Assembly: GCF_001426685.1 (NCBI RefSeq)
Contig: NZ_LMFB01000008.1
Coordinates: 74,800-138,799, forward strand
DNA from: Rhizobium sp. Root483D2
GTDB lineage: Bacteria > Pseudomonadota > Alphaproteobacteria > Rhizobiales > Rhizobiaceae
Direction of reading: 5' to 3'
Length of the DNA: 64,000 nt
Under the pieces are notes generated by a model. That model saw nothing but the letters and a program-made list of their open reading frames with translations, did no database searches and was not told where the DNA came from. A program made the position numbers and the translations under genes. Each line of letters starts with the position of its first letter. Positions within the stretch are counted from its first letter, which is position 1. Positions 8,361 through 16,762 of the stretch are shown in pieces.

Positions 8361-9434
8361 ATGAAGAGCGGGCACGAGGCGGCCGAAATCACAGCGAACG
8401 GGATAGGCAAGGCCTATGGCGATTTCCATGCCCTGAGCGATATCTCGCTGACCATCGGCTCCGGTGAGTTCCTGACACTTCTCGGCCCCTCCGGCTCTGG
8501 CAAAAGCACCTTCCTGATGATCCTGGCCGGCTTCGAGACGCCGACATCGGGGACGCTTCGCAAGAACGGCGCGGATATCACCACCGTCCCCGCCGAAAAG
8601 CGCGCCTTCGGCATGGTCTTCCAGGGCTATGCGCTGTTTCCGCATATGACGGTCGAGCAAAACATTGCCTTTCCGCTGCAGGTGCAGGGACGCGCTGACA
8701 CTGACATCAAGAGCAGCGTCGATCGGATCATTGATCGTGTCGGCCTGCGCGGGCATGAAAAGAAGCGGCCATCCGGCTTGTCCGGCGGCCAGCAGCAGCG
8801 GGTGGCGCTGGCCCGCGCCCTGGTCTTCGAGCCTTCCGTGCTTTTGCTCGACGAGCCGTTTTCCGCACTCGACAAGAACCTGCGGTCCTCGATGCAGGAA
8901 GAGGTCCGGCGGCTGCATCAGGAGACCGGCACGACCTTCGTCTTCGTCACTCACGACCAGTCCGAGGCCTTGGCGCTCTCGACCCGCATCGGGATTTTCA
9001 ATCACGGCAAGTTGCAGCAGCTGGGCACGCCGAAGGATGTCTACGAGCGGCCGGCAAACAGGTTCGTGGCGGAATTTCTGGGCGATGTGAATTTCCTGTC
9101 GCTGTCAGCCGTCAAAGCAACGGCGGATGGCGCGGAGGGGCTATTCGAAGGGCATCCGATGCGGATTTCAGCGCCGGGTCAGTCTGTCAGCGAACATTTC
9201 GCCATCCGGCCCGAACATATGGTGATGTTCGAGCAGGCGCCGCCCGAGGGCAATATGCTGAAGGCCGAGATTGGCGACATCACTTATCTCGGTGCCGAAA
9301 CGCGCTTTGGCCTGAAGACGCCGGGGGGCATCGATCTCGTTTTGCAAATGCCGACGCGGGAGGTGAAAAGCGCCTTCCAGCCGGGACGGCAGGTCTGGGC
9401 CGGCTGGCCCGCCAACCAGGGTTTCTTTCTGTAA
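8361..9434 (+). CDS. ABC importer ATPase, PotA-like
   Basis: 357 residues. Walker A (LGPSGSGKST), ABC signature (LSGGQQQRVALARAL), Walker B (LLLDEP), H-loop (VTHDQ) and a C-terminal TOBE-type regulatory domain match the spermidine/putrescine class of ATPases. Start 8361 follows AAAAGGAG; the open frame upstream to 8307 is not needed. First gene of an ATPase, binding protein, permease, permease operon, the usual order for polyamine/opine-type importers. Energises uptake of an unidentified cationic or guanidino compound; the class is supported by sequence, the substrate is not. Confidence 0.92.
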   Translation: MKSGHEAAEITANGIGKAYGDFHALSDISLTIGSGEFLTLLGPSGSGKSTFLMILAGFETPTSGTLRKNGADITTVPAEKRAFGMVFQGYALFPHMTVEQNIAFPLQVQGRADTDIKSSVDRIIDRVGLRGHEKKRPSGLSGGQQQRVALARALVFEPSVLLLDEPFSALDKNLRSSMQEEVRRLHQETGTTFVFVTHDQSEALALSTRIGIFNHGKLQQLGTPKDVYERPANRFVAEFLGDVNFLSLSAVKATADGAEGLFEGHPMRISAPGQSVSEHFAIRPEHMVMFEQAPPEGNMLKAEIGDITYLGAETRFGLKTPGGIDLVLQMPTREVKSAFQPGRQVWAGWPANQGFFL

Positions 9435-9512
9435 GTGCTTTGAACGTGCCTGAACGTGCATGACACGAGCGACGCCGATAAAGGCGCGCCGCAAAAACCA
9501 GAGGAGAACGGC

Positions 9513-10592
9513 ATGAGCGAAATATTGGCCAATGGCGGCATATCCCGCCGCAGATTTACCCAGCTGGCAGCCCTGTTTCTGTCGGTCAGCCCGATCGCGC
9601 TTGGCGCGACGCGCGGCTGGGCGGCGGAAGGCGAACTGGTCTTCGTCAACTGGGGCGGCGATGCCGGTCCAGCCTATGACAAGGCCTATGGCGCGCCCTT
9701 CAAGGAAGAAGCCGGCGTCACCGTGAAGCAGGACGGCTCCGGCCCGACCGAGGGCGCTGTCGCCGCACAGTTTTCAAGCGGCAAGCCGGCCTGGGATATC
9801 GTCGATATCGATCCCTTCTCGGCAGAAGCGCTCGGCAAGAAGGGCATGATGGAGCCGATCGATTACGCGATCGTCGACAAGGCAAAGATGCGCGAAGGCT
9901 TCGGCTGGGAATATGCCGCCTCGACCTATTTCTTCTCCTATATCATCGCCTATGACGCCTCGAAATTCGGCGACAAGGTGCCGGCCGACATGGCCGATTT
10001 CTTCGATGTTGAAAAATTTCCAGGCAAGCGCTCGCTTTACAAATGGGGTGCGGGCATGTGGGAGGCAGCACTTCTCGCCGATGGTGTGGAGCCCGCAAAG
10101 CTCTACCCGCTCGATCTCGAGCGCGCCCACAAGAAGATCGAAGCTTTCAAGGACAACATCGTTTCCTATTGGGGTGGCGGGGCCGAGAGCCAGTCGGTGC
10201 TTCTGAACGGCGAGGCGTCGATGGCGCTGATCTGGTCGACCCGTGCCGGGCTGATCGAAAAGGATTCCGGCGGTTCGATCAAGTTCGTCTGGGACCAAGG
10301 CCTGATCTCGCCCGGCGCCATGGGCGTGATCAAGGGCAATCCGGGCGGCAAGGACGCAGCGATGAAGTTCATCGCCTCGGCGCAGGACCCGAAGAAGCAG
10401 GTCATCATGTTCGAGATGCTCGGCCAAGGCCCGGCAAACCCGGCTGCCGATGCGCTGTTGTCTCCGGAACAGGCCCGTCTCAGCCCCGTCGATCCGGCGA
10501 ACATGTCCAAACAGATCGCGCTCGACATGGCCTGGTACGAGACCAATTACGGTCCGGCTTTGGATGAGTATACGAAGATTATTTCGGCTTAA
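9513..10592 (+). CDS. ABC importer periplasmic binding protein, PotD-like
   Basis: 359 residues, extracellular solute-binding protein of the polyamine class. The N-terminus has a twin-arginine-like motif (SRRRFTQLA) followed by a hydrophobic segment ending in GWAAEG, so export may be by the Tat route. The mature part begins ELVFVNWGGDAGPAYDKAYG, a typical first strand of PotD-type proteins. ATG 9513 follows GAGGAGAACGGC. It lies between the ATPase and permease genes and is followed by a RIME-like repeat. Ligand unknown; the neighbouring enzymes point to a guanidino or amide compound. Confidence 0.9.
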   Translation: MSEILANGGISRRRFTQLAALFLSVSPIALGATRGWAAEGELVFVNWGGDAGPAYDKAYGAPFKEEAGVTVKQDGSGPTEGAVAAQFSSGKPAWDIVDIDPFSAEALGKKGMMEPIDYAIVDKAKMREGFGWEYAASTYFFSYIIAYDASKFGDKVPADMADFFDVEKFPGKRSLYKWGAGMWEAALLADGVEPAKLYPLDLERAHKKIEAFKDNIVSYWGGGAESQSVLLNGEASMALIWSTRAGLIEKDSGGSIKFVWDQGLISPGAMGVIKGNPGGKDAAMKFIASAQDPKKQVIMFEMLGQGPANPAADALLSPEQARLSPVDPANMSKQIALDMAWYETNYGPALDEYTKIISA

Positions 10593-10600
10593 GCGGTCTT

Positions 10601-10724
10601 CCTCTTCTCCCCTTCGGGGAGAAGAGCCGAACGCAGTGAGGCGATGAGGGGGCGGCGAATTCAGAGCCTGCCGCCCCCTCATCCGGCGCTACGCGCCACC
10701 TTCTCCCCGGCGGGGAGAAGAGGG
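10601..10724. repeat. RIME-like palindromic intergenic element, copy 2
   Basis: Second copy of the element at 4537-4669, with terminal hairpins (CTTCTCCCCTTCGGGGAGAAG at the left; the matching CTTCTCCCCGGCGGGGAGAAG-type arm at the right) and the same inner blocks GAGGCGATGAGGGGGCGG and CCCCCTCATCCGGCGCTACG. It sits between the binding-protein and permease genes of one operon, where a stable hairpin could raise binding-protein mRNA relative to permease mRNA. Confidence 0.8.
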
Positions 10725-10775
10725 AGCCTGACGCTGCCATCGTATCAAGTCCGCATCACAGAAAGGAGCACCGCC

Positions 10776-11603
10776 ATGAAATCCGACAGACTGAAACCGG
10801 TGCTCTTGCTCAGCCCTCTCGTGCTGTTTCTTGGCCTTGCCTATCTCGTGCCCTTCCTCGGCGTCATGCAGTGGAGTGTCACCCTGCCGGAGCCCGGGTT
10901 TTCGCAATATGGCAAGGCGGTCACCGATCCGCTGATCCAGTCGGTGTTTTTCCGCACCTTCCGCATCTGCCTGATCGTCACCTTCTGCGCTGTCGCGGCT
11001 GCCTATGCGGTTGCCTATGTCTGGGTGCGCGGTACGCCGGCGCAGCGGCTGGTGACGGAGCTCTGTATCCTCATTCCGTTCTGGATTTCGGTGTTGACCC
11101 GCGCCTTCGGCTGGGTGGCGCTTTTGTCCAATCGCGGGCTGATTAACACCTGGCTGCAGGCGGCCGGCATTATTTCCGAGCCGCTAACGATGGTGCGCAA
11201 CGAGTTCGGCGTCGTGCTCGGCATGATGCATTTTCTCATACCGTTTGCCGTCTTTCCGATTGCGTCCGCCATGCGCAGCCTAGACGAGCGGGTGTTTCTG
11301 GCGGCCCGCGGCATGGGGGCATCGCGGCTCAGGATCTTCTGGTCGATCTTCGTGCCGATGACGCTGCCCGGCATTCTCGGCGCCGGGCTGATGGTGTTCG
11401 TCTTTGCGCTCGGCTTTTTCATCACGCCAGCGATCCTGGGTGGCGGCCGCAGCGTCATGATTGCGGAACTGATCTACCTGCGCCTGTTCCAGAGCCCGGA
11501 CTGGGGGCTGGGCGCTGCGATCAGCGTCATCCTCATGCTGATTGTCGCAGCACTTTTGATCCTGATGCTGCGGCTGGTGCGGCCCAACAAGATGCTGGGT
11601 TGA
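10776..11603 (+). CDS. ABC importer permease, PotB-like
   Basis: 275 residues with about six hydrophobic membrane segments. The cytoplasmic EAA-type loop that contacts the ATPase is visible as LAARGMGASRLRIFWSIFVP followed by MTLPG. Start 10776 follows GAAAGGAG; the open frame back to 10644 runs through the palindromic repeat and is rejected. First of two permeases, ending four bases before the second. Part of the rightward importer operon from 8361. Confidence 0.92.
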   Translation: MKSDRLKPVLLLSPLVLFLGLAYLVPFLGVMQWSVTLPEPGFSQYGKAVTDPLIQSVFFRTFRICLIVTFCAVAAAYAVAYVWVRGTPAQRLVTELCILIPFWISVLTRAFGWVALLSNRGLINTWLQAAGIISEPLTMVRNEFGVVLGMMHFLIPFAVFPIASAMRSLDERVFLAARGMGASRLRIFWSIFVPMTLPGILGAGLMVFVFALGFFITPAILGGGRSVMIAELIYLRLFQSPDWGLGAAISVILMLIVAALLILMLRLVRPNKMLG

Positions 11604-11607
11604 GCCG

Positions 11608-12414
11608 ATGTCGATGAAACCCACGCCGATTGCCGTTTTCCTCGCCTTTGCGGTGGCGCTGTTCCTGCTCCTGCCGCTGATTGCGGTCGTGCCGGTCTCC
11701 TTTACCCCGGCGCGCTTTCTGTCGATGCCGACCGATGTGTGGTCGCTCCGGCACTATCAGGCGCTTCTCGACAATCCCGCCTGGCTGCAAAGCATCTGGC
11801 TCAGCCTGCGCATCGGTATTCTCAGTTCTGTCATCGCGACGCTTCTGGCGCTGATGTTCAGTCTCGGCATCTGGATGTTCCGGCCGTGGTTCGGCAGCCT
11901 GCTGTTCGGCTTCGTACTTTTGCCAATGGTGGCGCCGCCGGTCGTGTCGGCCATTACGCTGTATTTCTTCCTGACGACGCTGTCCAAGGTCAACGATGTC
12001 GTGGCCTACGATACCTGGGTGGGCGTCGCCATCGCCCATGCTGTGATGATCGCGCCGTTCGCGGTGGTGATGGTGACCGTTGCCCTGGCGCAGGTGGACC
12101 GGCGCATCGATCTGGCCGCGCGCGGTTTTGGTGCTTCGGTCAGCCAGCGGGTGTTCAAGGTCATTTTGCCCAATATCAAGTTCGGTATCTTCACCGCCTT
12201 CTTCCTGTCCTTCATGCTCTCCTGGGAAGAAATCGGCGTGACACTGTTCATTACCAGCGTCGATGCCGTGACCCTGCCGCGGATGATGTGGATGGGGCTG
12301 CGCGACAATATCGATCCCGCCATTGCCGCGATCTCGGTGATCCTGATCGGTATCGTCATTACGGTCATTCTGGTGAAAACCGCCTTTACCCTCAAGCTTT
12401 CCCGCAAATCCTGA
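11608..12414 (+). CDS. ABC importer permease, PotC-like
   Basis: 268 residues, about six membrane segments, EAA loop visible as LAARGFGASVSQRVFKVILP. It pairs with the preceding permease to form the transmembrane channel of the polyamine-type importer. Start and stop are closely packed between the first permease and the palindromic site at 12446. The order of ATPase, binding protein and two permeases is complete, so the transporter appears intact. Confidence 0.92.
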   Translation: MSMKPTPIAVFLAFAVALFLLLPLIAVVPVSFTPARFLSMPTDVWSLRHYQALLDNPAWLQSIWLSLRIGILSSVIATLLALMFSLGIWMFRPWFGSLLFGFVLLPMVAPPVVSAITLYFFLTTLSKVNDVVAYDTWVGVAIAHAVMIAPFAVVMVTVALAQVDRRIDLAARGFGASVSQRVFKVILPNIKFGIFTAFFLSFMLSWEEIGVTLFITSVDAVTLPRMMWMGLRDNIDPAIAAISVILIGIVITVILVKTAFTLKLSRKS

Positions 12415-12445
12415 GAGAAGCCCGCGCAGGTCTTGCACGCGGCTA

Positions 12446-12463
12446 AATTATACAATTGTATAG
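12446..12463. promoter_or_regulatory. AT-rich palindromic operator candidate
   Basis: AATTATACAATTGTATAG contains the perfect 14-base palindrome TATACAATTGTATA. It lies 26 bases upstream of the decarboxylase start at 12490. A related sequence at 58050-58067 matches 14 of 18 positions and also precedes a catabolic gene. It could be a GntR-type operator; the regulator is not identified. Confidence 0.55.
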
Positions 12464-12489
12464 CAAAGAATGAGACGAGGACTATCCGC

Positions 12490-14103
12490 ATGATCAGTAC
12501 CGGCATGTATCTGACGAAACTGCTCACCTCCTATGGCGTCGATACCGTCTTTGGTATTCCGGGCGTGCATACGGTCGAGCTCTATCGCGGGCTGGCGGGC
12601 AGCGCGATCCGGCATGTGACGCCACGCCACGAGCAGGGGGCGGGGTTCATGGCGGATGGTTATGCGCGCGCGACCGGCAAGCCGGGCGTCTGTTTCATCA
12701 TCACCGGGCCGGGCATGACCAATATCGTCACCGCGATGGGGCAGGCTTACGGTGACAGCATACCGATGCTGGTGATCTCGACCGTCAATGCACACGGCCG
12801 GATGGGATCAGGAGAAGGCTGGCTGCATGAGCTGCCCAACCAGCAGGCGCTGGTCAGCGGCGTCTCGGCCTTCAGCTGCACCGTCAACCGGCCGGAGGAT
12901 CTTGCGCCGGCTTTGGCGCGCGGCTTTGCGATCTTCGACAGTGCCCGGCCGAGGCCCGTTCATATCGAGCTTCCGATCAATGTCATGCTGGCTCCGGCGG
13001 ATCATCTGACCGTTGCGGACAACCCGTTGCGCCTGTCGCGGCCGGCGGGGGATGCAGGTGCCTTGAGCATGGCGGCAGCGGTTCTGGATGCGGCCAAGGC
13101 ACCGGTGATCTTGGCAGGAGGTGGCGCCATTGGTGCGGCGGCGCAGATCCGGGCGCTGGCCGAAAGGCTCGATGCGCCGGTGGTGATGACCACCAATGGC
13201 CGGGGCATTCTGCCGCCGGGGCATACGCTGGCGGTCAATTTTTCTGCCAGCATGCCGGCCACCCGTGCGCTGATCGAGGCGGCCGATGTGGTGCTCGGCA
13301 TCGGCACGGAGCTTGGAGCCACCGATTACGACATGTACGAGGACGGGTTCTTTTCCATTCCCGGAACCTTTATTCGCGTCGATATCGACCCGGCACAACT
13401 GATGCGGACGCGCGCGCCCGAAATCGGCATTGTCGGTGATTCAGCGGCATGCGCAGCCGGATTGGCAGCTCTGGTGTCCGTGCGTGTGCATGACGGTGCC
13501 CTGCGCGCGGCTGAAGTCGAAACGCGCGTCCATCACGATATTCCCGCCGCCATGATCAACGATCTGATCATTCTGGAGGCGATCCGTGATACGTTGCCCG
13601 GCGTGCTGATCGCCGGGGATTCCACCCAGCTGGTCTATGCCGGGAATACCGCTTATGTGGCGGCCTCGCCCGGCTCCTATTTCAATTCGGCGACCGGTTA
13701 CGGCACGCTTGGCTATGGCCTGCCTGCCGGCATCGGCGCCAAGATCGGGCAGCCGGACCGTCCGGTGGTGGTGCTGGCGGGCGATGGCGGCTTGCAGTTT
13801 TCGCTCGCCGAGCTTGCGTCTGCGATGGAGGCGAAGGCGCCTGTCATCCTCATGCTGCACGACAATGGCGGTTACGGCGAGATTAAGTCCTATATGGTGG
13901 CGAAGAACATCCCACCGCTCGGCGTCGATCTGCACACTCCCGATTTCATCGCCATCGGCCGTGCCTATGGCTGGCATGCGCAGCGGCTGGAAAGCTTTAA
14001 GGGCTTGAAACCGGCGCTGGAGGCGGCGGCAAAACGGGATGTGCCAACGATGCTGGTGTTCGGCGACGATTTTCGCGCTGAGGCCGCAGCTGAAGGAGCG
14101 TAA
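12490..14103 (+). CDS. Thiamine-diphosphate enzyme, AruI-like 5-guanidino-2-oxopentanoate decarboxylase
   Basis: 537 residues of the acetolactate-synthase-like ThDP family. The N-terminal Glu that activates the cofactor is in TPRHEQGAGFMADGYAR; the C-terminal ThDP/Mg motif is GDGGLQFSLAELASAM followed by HDNGGYGE. The closest remembered relatives are AruI-type enzymes, which decarboxylate 2-ketoarginine to 4-guanidinobutyraldehyde in the arginine transaminase route. No AruH-type transaminase is adjacent; instead two hydroxy-acid dehydrogenases lie nearby. Start 12490 is preceded by GACGAGG. It may be cotranscribed with the importer or have its own promoter at the palindrome just upstream. The specific substrate is moderately certain. 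Confidence 0.8.
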   Translation: MISTGMYLTKLLTSYGVDTVFGIPGVHTVELYRGLAGSAIRHVTPRHEQGAGFMADGYARATGKPGVCFIITGPGMTNIVTAMGQAYGDSIPMLVISTVNAHGRMGSGEGWLHELPNQQALVSGVSAFSCTVNRPEDLAPALARGFAIFDSARPRPVHIELPINVMLAPADHLTVADNPLRLSRPAGDAGALSMAAAVLDAAKAPVILAGGGAIGAAAQIRALAERLDAPVVMTTNGRGILPPGHTLAVNFSASMPATRALIEAADVVLGIGTELGATDYDMYEDGFFSIPGTFIRVDIDPAQLMRTRAPEIGIVGDSAACAAGLAALVSVRVHDGALRAAEVETRVHHDIPAAMINDLIILEAIRDTLPGVLIAGDSTQLVYAGNTAYVAASPGSYFNSATGYGTLGYGLPAGIGAKIGQPDRPVVVLAGDGGLQFSLAELASAMEAKAPVILMLHDNGGYGEIKSYMVAKNIPPLGVDLHTPDFIAIGRAYGWHAQRLESFKGLKPALEAAAKRDVPTMLVFGDDFRAEAAAEGA

Positions 14104-14108
14104 GGCAT

Positions 14109-15317
14109 TCATCCAGCAGGCTGCACCCGGGCAAGCGACATTGCGGCATAGCCGGCCGATGTCAGAACGATGATGACGCAGACATAGATATCCGCAGTCA
14201 TGGTCAGCCCGACGGCGCGCGACAGGAAGCCAGCCAGAATGGCGGGAATGCTGAAGGCCAGATAGCTCTGGACATAATAGGCCGACAGCAGACCGGCGCG
14301 TTCTTCCGGCTTGGCTAGCGGCATGATCGTGCTGACCGCACCGAGGAAGCAGGCGCCGAAACCGGTTCCGGCGATGATCGTGCCGGCAAACAACAGAGCC
14401 ACCCAGCCGGTATGGACGCCGGCGACGACGATCAGCAGTCCGATCATCATGGTGAAAACGCCGAGCGTGAGATTGGCACGGGCGGGCTTCTGGCGGCGGA
14501 AGAAGACGGCGAGCGCGCCGCTCAGCGTCAGGGCCGCGACCGTCAGGCCGCCTGTCATCGGCGAATGATTGCCGGTGGCGGCACCCACGAGCGACGGCAT
14601 CAGCGAGAGATAGAAACCGCCAAGCGACCAGATCGAGATGTTGATGGGCGTGATCGCCATCAGCGACGGGCGGACCTGCGGCGGTACGCCGACATGCGGA
14701 CGCAGCGATGCCAGCGCGCCGGGCTTGGACATAGCCGTTTCGGGAACGCTCCACACGAAGACGGCCTGCGCCAGCAAGGCTGCAAACAGCACGAGATAGA
14801 CGAGACGCATCGGATCGGGCGCAAACTGCACGAGCGCGCCGGCACCCAGCGCACCCACCGCCATGCCGAGCAGCGGCGAGATGCTGTTGACGATCGGGCC
14901 GCTTGTCTTGTTGGCATCGACCAGGGCCGCGCCGATGGCGCCGCTTGCAGCCCCGGTGGCGATGCCCTGCACGATGCGGGCGGCGATCAGCCAGGAGGGG
15001 CTGTCTGCCAGCATGAACAGGAGCATGGCGGCAGCCTGTAAGAGGATGGCAGCGAAGATGACGGGGCGCCGGCCGATATGATCGGACAGGGAGCCGACGA
15101 TCAACAGCGTCGTCAGCAGGCTGAACGCATAGACGCTGAAGATGAAGGTGAGCAGGATCGGCGAGAAATGCCAGCTCACCTGATAGAGATGATAAAGCGG
15201 GGTGGGCGCAGCCGAGGCGGCGAGGAACGTGATCAGGGTTGCCGCGTGAAAGCTCAGCGCCCACAGCCGCTTGGCGGGTGAAAAATCGCCGAAAACCGGT
15301 TCACTTTTGCTCGACAT
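14109..15317 (-). CDS. MFS transporter, drug/metabolite efflux type
   Basis: 402 residues with about twelve hydrophobic membrane segments. The motif A between the second and third helices is visible as GSLSDHIGRRPV. Convergent with the AruI-like gene (5-base gap) and divergent from a TetR-family gene at 15427; the shared intergenic region contains two inverted repeats. This arrangement is typical of an exporter repressed by its neighbouring TetR protein and induced by its substrate. The substrate is unknown. Confidence 0.88.
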   Translation of the reverse strand: MSSKSEPVFGDFSPAKRLWALSFHAATLITFLAASAAPTPLYHLYQVSWHFSPILLTFIFSVYAFSLLTTLLIVGSLSDHIGRRPVIFAAILLQAAAMLLFMLADSPSWLIAARIVQGIATGAASGAIGAALVDANKTSGPIVNSISPLLGMAVGALGAGALVQFAPDPMRLVYLVLFAALLAQAVFVWSVPETAMSKPGALASLRPHVGVPPQVRPSLMAITPINISIWSLGGFYLSLMPSLVGAATGNHSPMTGGLTVAALTLSGALAVFFRRQKPARANLTLGVFTMMIGLLIVVAGVHTGWVALLFAGTIIAGTGFGACFLGAVSTIMPLAKPEERAGLLSAYYVQSYLAFSIPAILAGFLSRAVGLTMTADIYVCVIIVLTSAGYAAMSLARVQPAG

Positions 15318-15335
15318 GGCACTATTGTCCCTAAA

Positions 15336-15356
15336 AGCTAAAATATTGCGTTAGCT
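15336..15356. promoter_or_regulatory. Inverted repeat near MFS start, possible second TetR operator
   Basis: AGCTAA and TTAGCT separated by nine bases, 19 bases upstream of the MFS start codon. It is shorter than the repeat at 15379-15397 and could be a secondary operator. Confidence 0.4.
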
Positions 15357-15378
15357 CTTGTAACGCGACTGCGATATA

Positions 15379-15397
15379 AAAGCAAATTATTTGCTTT
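15379..15397. promoter_or_regulatory. TetR operator candidate, 19-base perfect inverted repeat
   Basis: AAAGCAAAT-T-ATTTGCTTT is a perfect 9-1-9 inverted repeat midway between the divergent MFS and TetR genes. Size, symmetry and placement are typical of TetR operators controlling both promoters. Confidence 0.7.
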
Positions 15398-15426
15398 AGC
15401 GATGGTGCTGATAACATTGAGCGGAG

Positions 15427-16017
15427 ATGGCGCCGATGAACATACGGGAAAATATCCGGCCGGGCGGACGCAGCGCTCGCGTGCAGGCCTCGGTGCACCA
15501 GGCTGTGCGCAGTCTTCTGGTGGCGATGGACCGCAGCGACGTGACCATCCCGCTGATTGCAGCCGAAGCCGGCGTCACGCCCTCGACGATCTACCGGCGC
15601 TGGGGCGACCTGCAGGAGCTTCTGGCCGACGTTGCCGTCGAGCGGCTGCGCCCGGATGCACCGCCCAAGGATACCGGGTCGGCGCGCACCGATCTGATGC
15701 AATGGGCGGAACAATATGCCGACGAAATGGCCTCCGGGCCTGGCCGCGCCATGATCCGCGATGTCCTGTCCAGCGTCGCAACCGACAGCCGCAACGCCGG
15801 AAAATGCTGCGGCTATACCCGCGAACAGCTGCAGGTCATCGCCGGCCGCGCGCGGGAGCGCGGCGAAGACTTTCCGGATGTGGAGACAGTGATCGACGCC
15901 GTGGTCGCCCCGATCATGTACCGCATCCTCTTTGCCGATGCACCGCCCACCGCCAGCAAGGTATCAGCGCTGATCGAGCGGATGATGCCGCAATGGCGTT
16001 CGAGCGCTTCGTCTTGA
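15427..16017 (+). CDS. TetR-family transcriptional regulator
   Basis: 196 residues. The N-terminal helix-turn-helix is recognisable at about residues 35-60 (IPLIAAEAGVTPSTIYRRWG), followed by an all-helical ligand-binding domain resembling the TetR_C_11/C_16 type. Divergent from an MFS exporter and separated by a perfect inverted repeat, so autoregulation and repression of the exporter are likely. The start MAPMNIRE is favoured; an internal ATG three codons later is an alternative. Confidence 0.87.
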   Translation: MAPMNIRENIRPGGRSARVQASVHQAVRSLLVAMDRSDVTIPLIAAEAGVTPSTIYRRWGDLQELLADVAVERLRPDAPPKDTGSARTDLMQWAEQYADEMASGPGRAMIRDVLSSVATDSRNAGKCCGYTREQLQVIAGRARERGEDFPDVETVIDAVVAPIMYRILFADAPPTASKVSALIERMMPQWRSSASS

Positions 16018-16071
16018 ACTTGGCTTGCCAATGTAATACCTTTGTAAAAACAATCCTTACCGAGGTGCAGC

Positions 16072-16305
16072 ATGAGCGCGACAGTGACGACGAAAGGGCA
16101 GGTGACCATTCCCAAGCCGGTGCGCGATTTTCTCGGCATCGTGCCGGGAACGCGGGTGGATTTTCAGCGCAGCCCCGACGGCAGCGTCGTCCTGACGCGC
16201 GCCGACGAAAAACGCCCTGCCAGCCGCTTCAGCAAGCTGCGCGGCCATGCGGGCAAGGGCTTGAGCACCGATGCCATCATGGCGCTGACGCGCGGTGATG
16301 AGTGA
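16072..16305 (+). CDS. AbrB/MazE-type antitoxin (VapB-like)
   Basis: 77 residues. The N-terminal swapped-hairpin DNA-binding domain is visible (SATVTTKGQVTIPKPVRDFL), followed by GIVPGTRVDF and a short acidic/basic tail expected to wrap the toxin. Start 16072 follows GAGGTGCAGC. It overlaps the PIN toxin gene by four bases (GTGA), giving coupled translation. Such pairs autorepress through the antitoxin, but no clear operator was identified upstream. Confidence 0.88.
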   Translation: MSATVTTKGQVTIPKPVRDFLGIVPGTRVDFQRSPDGSVVLTRADEKRPASRFSKLRGHAGKGLSTDAIMALTRGDE

Positions 16306-16706
16306 CGCTGATCGATACCAATATTCTGCTCGATGTGGTGACGGACGACCCCAACTGGTCGGACTGGTCGATCGACCAGCTGGAGGCCGCTGCCCTGCGC
16401 GGTCCGCTGCTGATCAATGATGTCGTCTATGCCGAACTGGCGGTGCGCTACGAGCGGATCGAAAGGCTAGAGGCGTTTTTATCCGAAGCCGGGATCGAGA
16501 TTGCGGCGATGCCACGCGCGGCATTGTTCCTTGCCGGAAAAGTCTTTCAGACATACCGCAAAGCGGGTGGTTCGCGCGCCGGCGTCCTGCCGGATTTCTT
16601 TATCGGCGCGCATGCGGCCGTTGAGCGGCTAGCGCTGTTGACGCGGGATAGGGCGCGCTACAGGACATATTTTCCGACCGTGGTGCTGATCACGCCCGAC
16701 CGGTAG
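16302..16706 (+). CDS. PIN-domain ribonuclease toxin (VapC-like)
   Basis: 134 residues. The first acidic active-site residue is in LIDTNILLDV, the second in NDVVYAELAVRYE, and later acidic residues in VLPDFFIGAHA and LLTRDRARY. These give the acidic metal-binding cluster of PIN ribonucleases. It begins with GTG at 16302, inside the antitoxin stop region. Together they form an intact type II toxin-antitoxin module between an efflux regulator and an RND pump operon. RNA target unknown. Confidence 0.87.
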   Translation: MTLIDTNILLDVVTDDPNWSDWSIDQLEAAALRGPLLINDVVYAELAVRYERIERLEAFLSEAGIEIAAMPRAALFLAGKVFQTYRKAGGSRAGVLPDFFIGAHAAVERLALLTRDRARYRTYFPTVVLITPDR

Positions 16707-16731
16707 GGCACGGGACGCCCTGAAAGAAAAA

Positions 16732-16752
16732 GCCGGGCAAACGCTGCCCGGC
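16732..16752. terminator. Hairpin between convergent vapC-like and RND pump genes
   Basis: GCCGGGCA-AACGC-TGCCCGGC is a perfect 8-bp stem with a five-base loop. It lies 25 bases past the toxin stop and 10 bases past the RND pump stop, so it may end transcription from both sides. No long U tract follows it rightward (CCGTTATTTC); read leftward it is followed by TTTTTCTTTC, which favours leftward termination. Confidence 0.75.
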
Positions 16753-16762
16753 CCGTTATTTC

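Noticed and set aside
8267-8467. 66-codon frame starting in the promoter region before the ATPase gene
   Set aside because: Its N-terminus resembles that of another small frame at 7297 only because both translate the shared regulatory sequence; no ribosome site or domain.
13441-15264. 607-codon minus-strand frame
   Set aside because: Covers the MFS gene in another frame and the antisense of the AruI-like gene; no continuous domain, biased composition.
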